A DNA stretch of 64,000 nt from Lota lota (taxonomy: Eukaryota; Chordata; Actinopteri; Gadiformes; Lotidae). The stretch spans positions 32,460 to 96,459 of the forward strand of contig JACYXH010000833.1 of the NCBI GenBank assembly GCA_026745465.1, given 5' to 3'. Below, piece after piece: positions 36,656 through 46,087 of this stretch. Both the position numbers and the translations under genes were made by a program. The notes beneath the pieces are model-generated. The model searched no databases, had not been told where the DNA came from, and saw only the letters and a list, made by a program, of their open reading frames with translations. The stretch's first letter is position 1. Each line of letters opens with the position of its first letter.

Positions 36656-39079
36656 TTGACATGGGATGTGGGCTGACCCCTGAAGATTTTAACAGGTTGG
36701 TTTAATGTGGTGGTGTATTTTATCGCTACATTTTTATCTTTAGAATTTTCAGCTACAGTACGACGCTACTCCATTTAAAACATCCTTGAGTATCTTTTGG
36801 GACGACGTTTCTGGATGACTTAAGTCTGTGGCCCAAATCAACGATTTGCCTTTGCAATCCAGTATACATCAAGAGCCTGGAGCGATCCAGCATCTGGCTT
36901 TCTATTCCACCTCCTACACACTGGATAGGATGACTTGAGTGTCATGCAGATTGGATTGCAGTGTGACTGAATTATGCAAACAATGGAAAGGAACAATGGA
37001 TACTAGGAACAATGGATGACGGACTAATGGCATTCCGAATGGACAGAATGGACAGGAAACCAACTGAGAAGATGAAAATGTACCAGAACATTTTTGTAAA
37101 TGGTTATTCAAGCTTGACAGTCTGCGACGTGGCTGCCCTTCCTACCCCCGACATGATCGATGGCTGCCATGACCTGTGGATCTTCTGTACTCCTGTGCTG
37201 AGACGCAAGTCTTTCGCTGGCTGAATTGTAATGTATTGGACGAGGCTAGCTGGACCTGGGAGATGGGTCCCCTTGAATCAGAAACCATCTTGGAAACATC
37301 CCAACTAGGGTCCTCTTCAAGCTGCAGGTGTGTTGTTCTTCAGATGTGGACGTAAAGAAACCCTAACTGGGGCTTCAAGATCTATGAAGAGGAACATTGA
37401 AATGTGCTCAATGGTTCTCTACTGTAAGAGTTAGGTTGTATTCTAGTCGCTAAGTGTTCGAGCCCTCACATCCTACCCTTGGCATTTCTCCTTGGGCAGT
37501 CCCTGTCACGGTCCTGACGGATGTTCCTGTTCATGTAACTGACGACAGCCTTATGAACACTTGGTTATTTCTGAGGGGGACATCTACAGAACTGTAGACT
37601 TAAGATAGCACAGTGTCCTAGCATGCATCTCGGGCCACTCAGACCACACCCAGATCAATAAGGCAACACTCATGCAATTTGAATGCAATGTTTTTGAGAG
37701 TAGCAAGGAAGTGGACCAAAAGCATCAGATCAGTTAGTTTTTTTGTACGCTGGTGAACCTTGTTTATTGGTAGTAGTTAATTAGTTAGATGGGGGAACTG
37801 TGTAGTCAAAATTATTTGTACATATACCAACAGCATCAAACTACTAGATCGCCTCAAGGTAAGTCTGTTGGCTGTATTTTGAAATGCGAAGATGATCAAA
37901 AGACCACAAGATCTTCATCGTCGTTCAGCTCAAGGTGAGGTGCTGGTTATGTATTGCTGGTTTGTACTGGAACGTTAGGATTCCAGTATGACTGACCTCT
38001 AATGCTGCAGTACTGTATGAGTTGTGGATGTTGATTCACCTGGTAGGGCATCTGGCAGTATGTTCAGGATTGACATTTGCGTAACCTCATCACTAACAAG
38101 CGTACCTAATTAGGTCATCTGGCGGTTCCCTATTTCTATCAGTAACCATCTGCAATATTTGATCACTTTATTGTGCTTTAGGTAGTGCACTCATAATGAA
38201 ACATAACATTTTTATAAAATCCCGCAAAACTACTTTGATGATTGCTCTCTACAACTGACACTGTGTTGTTGCGTAAACATTTTGGAGTCGCGTATATGAT
38301 GCAGAGATCGTTTAAGGCTGCAACATTTTAATTACAATTTGGCATTTCCATAGTGCGGCTCCTTTGATCTACAACAAGCCAGCAGCTGAATATGGCTAAG
38401 TATCATTTTACTTTTATATTACTATTGATACTGCTAGTGTTTTAAATATCTGGGCTGTGATTGGCCCAGTTAAACCCTCACCCTAACCCTACAGAGCTGA
38501 AATTGTAACTGTAGTTTGTGTCACAAGGTGTCTGCCTCCACACCCAGCTCCATCCCTCGCTGCCGTCTCCCCACTGGGCTAAAAAGGACTCCATAACGGT
38601 GAGGTCAATGCACTTTCAGTTTCAGTGCTTGGGCTGAATAAATTCTGTCTTCTCTGTGTTGTCTCTACTAGACTTCAGAAATAAAAGGAAGGGTTCAATG
38701 TAAACGTGCTTATTTGTGTAAAAACTAATGGAATAGCTGTTCAGAAGAGTCAAATAAGTTTAATTGTTGCCAAATGCTATCATAAAAGTGCGGCTGTAGA
38801 TGAAATCCCACATAACATAAGCAAACTAAGAACAGTTGTTCCTCTTAAGCACCCTGACTATTGTATTGGTTTTCAGTTTATTCTTGGTGAGGCCATGATG
38901 TAAAGCTCATTGAAGAGTAGTGACACATTCAGACATACTACATCTTTTGTGTACACTCATTGACTTGGAAAGGATTTATAAATTGCTGCATCACTTCCTG
39001 TGTTTGGTAATTGTTGTTCCCATGTGATTCCAGCGTGTGATGTCTAGTTATTAAATGGATGATTGTTTTGTGTTAACAG

Positions 39080-39147
39080 TGGGGGCAGCTCCAGTCCTTG
39101 CTATCCTGAACCTGTATGACGCACAAGATGTCAATCCAACCACGCAG
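39080..39147 (+). other. possible exon of an unrecognised gene
   Basis: A 68 bp segment bounded by 'ttgtgttaacag' and GTGAGC. It is open as GAAPVLAILNLYDAQDVNPT... and ends in phase 0. The mirrored copy is at about 61150-61220. I do not recognise the protein. Confidence 0.3.
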
Positions 39148-39649
39148 GTGAGCGTTTGATATGGACGGTTTCACATTGATACCTACCGTATTTACCCATT
39201 CTTTTCTGTAACGTTATATGACCTTCTCAAAGTGATCTATGCAGAGTGGTCGGGAGGTAGATGTGGTCGAGGAAGCGTTGAACCAGGCTCACTAGTGTTA
39301 GTGGCATTCCATAGTGTAATTGAACTTGCTGTTGTGATATTCATAGAATATATTTGTTACCGTGTGTTGACATCACTGTTAATGATTATGGAGTTACAAT
39401 GATTTATATTGGATGTGAATATGCTTGATTATGATTGGTTCAGTTCCTTGACTCGGTGTGTGGCAGTTTGCCTTCCTGAAGACGGCCAACCTGTATGTCT
39501 CTAGTTAATAAATAAAGCTAATAAGTTATAGCACAGCTAATATGTTATAGCACGTCGTCTTCTGAGATTTAATTACATGTACATATTGTACAAAACAAGA
39601 CCGCTGTGTAAACGTGTTTACAAAGATGCTGTCTGACTTTACAGGATCC

Positions 39650-39840
39650 CCTGGACCAGGGTGGACCGGAGGGTAACCAGATCCCCTGGACCAGGCATGG
39701 GGCACCAGGGTGGACCAGAGGGTAACCAGATCCCCTGGACCAGGCATGGGGCACCAGGGTGGACCAGAGGGTAACCAGATCCCCTGGACCAGGCATGAGG
39801 CACCAGGGTGGACCAGAGGCTGAGGACCAGAGGGTAACCA
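39650..39840. repeat. 48 bp tandem array, ~4 copies
   Basis: 'ggtaaccagatcccctggaccaggcatggggcaccagggtggaccagag' recurs at 39673, 39721 and 39769. It is mirrored at about 60450-60650. Confidence 0.95.
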
Positions 39841-40857
39841 TCACCAAGCTGTTCTGAAACGCTAAATGCCCAGAGGTTCTTTTTAGTTTTTGTAAACGAT
39901 TGTAGAGGGAGATTTATTAGTTTTTAGTTTGTGAATTTTCACTGTGAATTCTTCCTAAGCTGTGATTTGAGGTAATATTTTGGGTCATCTAAGTCACGTG
40001 AGCTATTTTTGCTCCTATTGCTGCTACTACTACTACCATAGTTACACATTTCTCAGTTAATTTCACAGTTATACATTTCTCAATAAGTCAACTTGGAAAC
40101 TTAAGGAAGTTGGATATTCGCTACCCCTTTGCAAATGTTTCCATCCCCAGGTTTGTTAGCAGATGTTAGACCCAACTAGCGCTGTTTGATAGCAGACCGG
40201 GACGCCGTGGCGGAGGGGAGCTGATGGTGGAGCCGTGCTGGAGGTCCTGCCTGACGAAGGACGTCCCGGTCGGGGCGAATGAAGCCCAGCTCTAAAGTGA
40301 TTATCACACTCACTGCTACTGAAGTGTTTTTGTTCTTAAATCTGTTACTTATGGTGGCTGATTTAGAGAAAACAGTCCCTGGGTGAATACGTTTTATCTA
40401 GACTCTCTAACCCCTAAATGTGAAGGCTACAGAGTCTGTGCTACTGCTGCACAAGTTCTACAAGTTGTATGGTTTATTTGAACAAATGATAGTGAGTCTG
40501 TCGGCTGAGGTGGGAGACGGTTTTTATTTGTATACTGATTTAAAGTGGATTGTGAATAGATGAAGCTGATGACCAGGAACAACACGAGGCCTACGATGTG
40601 ACTGCTTAAGTCTTTGGAAGGTTAATACCAACCTCAACCTTTTTTCTACGTCATTTGACAACCTGTTGAATTCCCACAATGTTTGACTGTTTTCCTGAAT
40701 AACAAGAGTGTGCATGTTTCTTAGTGCAAGTTTAAAATATCAAATGAATCTTCCATTCCTCTTTTACACTCCAGCCAGCACTTTGGTTTAAACAGGGCGT
40801 CCAAAGAATAAACCCACCCACCCATGGCTCAACTACTACCACTGTGTTTGTTACCAG

Positions 40858-40940
40858 ACCAGGAATCCTTGGCTGAGGAGAGCTGATGGAGGAGCCATCT
40901 GGGGCCAGACCATGAATCTACCTGCCAACAAGTATTACTG
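40858..40940 (+). other. possible exon of an unrecognised gene; related segments at ~40190 and ~41515
   Basis: An 83 bp segment between an acceptor-like 'gtttgttaccag' and the donor GTAAGT. In phase 0 it reads TRNPWLRRADGGAIWGQTMN and onward to KYY. Two similar segments containing 'gagctgatgg...gagcc' occur about 670 bp upstream and downstream, so this looks like a triplicated exon with degenerate neighbours. It joins in frame to the segment at 39080. The mirrored copy in the right arm (about 59361-59443) carries a one-base deletion. No family was recognised. Confidence 0.3.
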
Positions 40941-41024
40941 GTAAGTTTGCTGAACTGTATTGTTTACTGTCAGACATGACCGTAAACGACCAACGTTACC
41001 ACACCATTCAAACCACTGCTGTGT

Positions 41025-41472
41025 GTTACCTGACCATCACACTACCACTGATACCGCACAAACCACTGCTGTGTGTTACCTGACCATCACACTACCACTG
41101 ATACCAGACCATCACACTACCACTGATACCAGACCATCACACTACCACTGATACCAGACCATCACACTACCACTGATACCAGACCATCACACTACCACTG
41201 ATACCAGACCATCACACTACCACTGATACCAGACCATCACACTACCACCGATACCACACCATCACACTACCACCGATACCAGACCATCACATTACCACCG
41301 ATACCAGACCATCACACTACCACTGATACCAGACCATCACACTACCACTGATACCAGACCATCACACTACCACTGATACCAGACCATCACACTACCACTG
41401 ATACCAGACCATCACACTACCACTGATACCAGACCATCACACTACCACTGATACCAGACCATCACACTACCT
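41025..41472. repeat. 25 bp tandem array, ~17 copies
   Basis: Units of 'accactgataccagaccatcacact' at very regular 25 bp spacing. The mirrored array (about 58800-59300) is much more irregular. Confidence 0.95.
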
Positions 41473-42469
41473 CCCCGGTTGTGAGCGGACATTGAGTCCC
41501 AACTAGCACTGTTTGTTACCACCAGGAAGGCGTGGCAGAGGGAAGCTGATGGCAGAGCCGTGCTCGAGGACCTGCCTGGTGAAGGACGTCCTTGTGGGGC
41601 GAGTGACACCCGACTCTAAAGGGAAAACCACTGAGGAGAGAGAGCTGAATGTGGTACTGGTGGTCCTCGTACAGGGCAGGATGGGGTGTTGGGCTCTCTA
41701 TCACATGGTACTGGGTTCCACCCCCAAGTTCTCAGACTACATGTAATGCATCTGAATTCACTAGGTCTCTTTGGATACGAGTGTCTGCTGAAGAACTGAA
41801 TGTTGGATCCTTTTGAATAATGAGAAAAATGTGTCATCCATCTTTGTAAGGCGCGGTTGAAATACTGTGTTGAGTCTGGGGCAGACACACCACAGCTGTA
41901 TCACACCTGTATCTCTGAACAGCTCAAGTCCTGCAGGTCAATAGTCCACTGCTAAGATAACATGGATATTGTGTTCATTATTGATTACCTGACACTGCTT
42001 AGACAAATACAGTCTTAAAGTGAACAATTTGCAACATTTCAGTGACCAACAAACAGCGCTTCATCAGAGCTGAGGTCATCGCTGGACTGGATTCATGGCC
42101 TACACACTCACACAACTTGACTTTGTCACCATATGTTGTGTTCCATCAAGGTTTCCTTCCCACAGTGGGAGGCTCCTTGTCCTTCAAGGAGTTAGGGTTC
42201 AGTGTTAGGGAAAGAGTTAGGGTGAGATGGTTGAATACATGGGCTGCTTTCACAATATACCGCTCTAATTGGTTTCAAAATTGGACTGGACAATGGACAA
42301 GGCTTCCCCAAAATGTTTCAATGTGTGCAAAAATGTTCAAATGTATACTAATGGAGTTTTCTAATAGAAACTTCTCCTACCTTGTTGTGTTGCTTTTTCA
42401 GCATGTTGTGAGGTAAGTTAAATGTCCATAATGAGTTGACTAATACACGTATATATTAGCATTATACAA

Positions 42470-43275
42470 TATTCTCTAACCTTAACCTCTACCCTAAACT
42501 TAACCTCTACTTTACCTTAACCTCCCCCTCCCCTCTACCTTAACCCCTACCCCTCTACCTTAACCCCCCTTCTCTCTACCTTAACCTCCCCCCTCCCCCT
42601 CCCCTCTACCTTAACCTCCCCCCTCCCCCTCCCCTCTACCTTAACCTCCCCCCTCCCCCCTACCTTAACCTCCCCTCTACCTTAACCCCCCCACCCCTCT
42701 ACCTTAACCCCCCCTTTTATCTGCCTTAACCTCCCCCTACCCTAACCTCCCCCTCCCATCTACCCTTACCTTATCCTCCCCCTACCCTAACCTCCCCCTC
42801 CCATCTACTCTAACCGTAACCTCTACCTTAATCTTTACCTCCCCTCCACCCTCTCCCCCCACCCTCATCTTAAACTCCCCTCTCTCCCCTACACCTCTAC
42901 CTTAACCTCCCCCCTCCCATATACCCTAACCATAACCACCTCTACCTTAATCTTAACCTCCCCACTACCCTCACCTCCCCTCTTCCTCCTACCCTCAGCT
43001 TAACTTCCCCTCTCCCCCCTACCCCCCTCTACCTTAACCTCCCCCTACCCTAACCTCCCCCCTCTCATCTACCCTAACCGTAACCTCTACCTTAATCCTA
43101 ACCTCTCCTCTCCCCCCACCCTCACCTTAAACCCCCCTCTCCACCCTCTCCCTCTACCTTAACCTCCCATCTACCATAACTACCTCTACCTTAATCTTAA
43201 CCTCCCCACTACCCTCACCTCCCCTCTACCTTAACCCCCCCTTCTCTCTGCCTTAACCTCCCCCTCCCCCTAGGG
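42470..43275. repeat. C-rich telomere-like degenerate array (CCCTAACC / CCTTAACC)
   Basis: About 800 bp in which CCTTAACC, CCCTAACC and TACCTTAACC alternate with CCCCTCCCCCTC runs. The strand is nearly G-free. It lies directly upstream of the Penelope-like element. The mirrored copy is at 57100-57815. Confidence 0.9.
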
Positions 43276-43449
43276 TTTTTTTTGACCCACTTTTATGACT
43301 GGTGACCATTTTATAACTTGTTTAACCAAGACAGAGCTGTTTTTCTACCAGTTTTATCTTCTTTTATTTCCTTCCTTTGATGCTTTTTTTCTCCATGGTT
43401 TTAATGGTAAGCTCTTACCTGGGGTTTTTATGGGGAAAAAGTAGGACAT

Positions 43450-43668
43450 GTGGCCTCTTTTAATGCAAACAGCTCCAGTGCTTTCCAGCAACCACTCCCT
43501 GTCGGTCGGGGACCTCAGCAAACAGGCCTCGCTCCTTTTGAGGATCCCCACCCCCTTGGGGACACTAACATTGGATTTGAACAACAAAAAAGCCACATCT
43601 CCAGCCACCAAAGGACAAGAACAAACAACAAAAGGTCTCTCCTCACCATACCACCGCAAACCTGGGGT
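43450..43668 (+). other. possible 5' coding segment of the Penelope-like element (left copy)
   Basis: An open segment from ATG 43450 reads MASFNANSSSAFQQPLPVGR and onward to a Gln/Asn/Lys-rich stretch ending near TIPPQTWG, where a GTAAGC donor-like site follows. It is conserved in the right copy (about 56936-56718). It could be a first exon of ORF1, because retained introns are known in Penelope-like elements, but no splice partner can be demonstrated. Confidence 0.3.
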
Positions 43669-44090
43669 AAGCTCATTTTTTACCCCACCACCACCTTGAC
43701 CCCTGCCCCCAGCATTGTGCTCTTTTACTCATACCTTCATTTTACAGAGCTGCTGCTTTGACTTATTTGATGGTTTTATGCTTTATGGTATTCTTTGTCT
43801 TGGTATTTTACATTGGTTTTGGTCACCATGTTTAACCATGGTTCCAGGTTTGGGCCCTTGTCTCACCCAGACGGAGACATGTACACACACACACACACGC
43901 ACACATGCACCCACGCACACGTACACACATGCACACAACACATGCACGCACACAGAGACACCCAGCTCCCAACATTCAAAGCCCACCGCCACTCACACAC
44001 ATCACTAAAACATACTTCAAGATAATACAAGCAGTACACCACCAAAATATCATTTCACACACCATCACCACCAACACACCACCAGCAGGG

Positions 44091-46087
44091 ATGCTCAGAC
44101 AGGTGGGTAAGCTAGCCGAGTTCATCAAACCTGCATGCCCTAACCCAACTACAGCCAACAGGGTCAAGCAGAACACGGACAACTGGCTGAAGCAGAAGCT
44201 GGTCATTTTAAATGAACATTACCAAACTGTTTTAACCACCCTCCTTCCCACAGGCCTTCCTTTTGAGGAGGTGGGCCCGCACCCGGTATAAACACCGGTT
44301 CTGGCCCACCACCCTCCCTCAGACATACAAACATCTTACCACTGCCGTCCCTGATCTCTCCTCACCACCTCCTAGACCCCCTAACCCTCTCACCACCCTC
44401 CATCCCCCCCTCCCCAGGCCCCGCACTCGCCCTCCTCCTCCTCCATCCTCCTGCCAGATTCCCCCTCTCCTACGCTCCCACCACCCTGCCCACTCCCCCC
44501 TCCCCCTGCCCCCCCTACCCAACCCCACTCCCCTCCTCCCCCTACTCCCCAGCCCCACTCCCCCTACCCACCCCAGCCCTATACCCCCCCACCCTACCAT
44601 CTCCCACACTCGCCCCACACTCCCCAGCTACCGTATGAGGAGCCCACCACCCGGATTGGCCCCCAGAGCACCCAGGGAGAGGAGTCGTCTTGTTAACACA
44701 CTGACGATCCCCCCCACGGCCAGACCTACACCACTGGCCAATTATGGCTCCGGGAGGGCAACTCCCGGGGGGGAACAGACACGAGCTCTATCTCCTCCTC
44801 CCCCAACCCCGGTCACAACCCCTCCCCCCCCTTTCCTCCCCCCCTTCCCCTGCTCAACCAAAGGCGTGGGTTAGGGCCTTGCCGACTGGGGGCCTGGATG
44901 CCGATAGTATACTATCTGTGGAGGATTTTCACCCCTCATCCCCACTACTCCCAATAAGGCCCCTGGTAATAATACCCCCCAGGTACCCTCCTCCACCCCG
45001 GCGCCTGGGCCCCCGGCTGGCAGAATAGTCCACGTAGAGGCCCAGGTCCTCAATACGGTCACCCACTCACTCCGTAGTCCACTGTCGTCCCAGCGCTCGC
45101 CCACCACGAGCCCAGAGACAGCACCACCGGCACCTACATACACCCACCTGAAAGTACATCAACTCAGCCACATAGTCTCTTCAGTTTCCTCCTCAATAGA
45201 AGCTATAGACACAGACACCAGTCCACCCCAAACTCACTCTGTTTCCCGTCCTGCAGGCTCATCCAAGCAGCGGGCCCCACCACAGACCCGGACTGGTGTA
45301 GGTACAGCGGAGAGACCCAAGCAGGTGGCTAAGGTGATGATGGGTCAAAGCAAAGGGAAATGTCCCACACAGCAATCCCAATCTGAAGCCACCTCTAACA
45401 ACAGGTCTCCTCCACTGGCCAGCCAGTCCGTTAGCACACCTTCACAACACATTATACAGCAGAGACTCCACCACGCTCTTAATTCGGCCACTTTAAGTCC
45501 CCGCACCCTCACTCCCGAGCGCAGACGGCCGAGTGTAACCACCGACCCCAAGCCTCGACCGAATAAGACGACATTCAACATCAACAGACACGATCCTACG
45601 AGGTATAAAGTCAGGGATTGGACTATTGATTCCATCAAACCCGTAGTGATCATCGGTGACTCAAACCTGAGTCGGATCCCTCCCACACACACATAGACGT
45701 CCAAATCGACAGTTATCCCGGTGCCAACTGCTTCCATATTGCACAGATCCTCCAAAAAAGCCCCATTAACCTGGACACTAAGATTGTGGTGCTCTCTCTG
45801 GGCATCAACAACATGGGGCAGGGGCGAGAGACGGCAGTGGGCCAGCTTCAGGCACTTCACTGTAGAGCCACAGAAACATACCCGCGGGCCACAATCTATG
45901 TCCCCATCATCAATTATTCACATCACACCAGGATACACTCAAACACTTTAATGCATACATCACTTTAAAATACAACACATTATTTGAAATTCACCACCAC
46001 TCATTTCACACCCAGACCGACAATATACACTGGACACCACAAACTGCAACAGACACATTAGACAACTGGTTAGCACAGTTAAAATAG
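44091..46087 (+). pseudogene. Penelope-like element ORF1, left copy: N-terminal region, Pro-rich region, SGNH-hydrolase-like domain
   Basis: Reading from ATG 44091 (MLRQVGKLAEFIKPACPNP) there is a compact region ending near LPFEEVG, a frame change near 44275, then about 200 residues that are extremely Pro-rich (44330-45000). A basic stretch leads into an SGNH-hydrolase-like fold. Block I GDS is at 45655-45663 (IIGDSNLSRIP), the Asn block GINN at 45801-45812, and the catalytic-pair block D-N-I-H-W at 46019-46033, ending at TAG 46085-46087. Those blocks lie in three different frames here: a one-base deletion at about 45690 is private to this copy, and a second shift at about 45920-45960 is shared with the right copy. 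Enzymatic activity is inferred from motifs; SGNH domains act as esterases in other families. The true start may lie upstream. Non-functional as it stands. Confidence 0.65.

Larger units (their letters stand above)
35299..37640. mobile_element. foldback element with ~450 bp imperfect terminal inverted repeats
   Basis: 35299-35756 and 37190-37640 are imperfect reverse complements of each other. Both outer ends carry AGATGCATGCTAGG, and the arms share 'ctctgtagatgt', 'gtgagggctcg', 'acaacct-a-ctcttaca' and 'gagaaccattgagcacatt'. The interior (about 1.4 kb) consists mainly of two minisatellites and an unidentified segment. No transposase is visible, so it looks non-autonomous. A second copy of one end (62731 onward) lies in the right arm of the giant palindrome. 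Confidence 0.75.
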
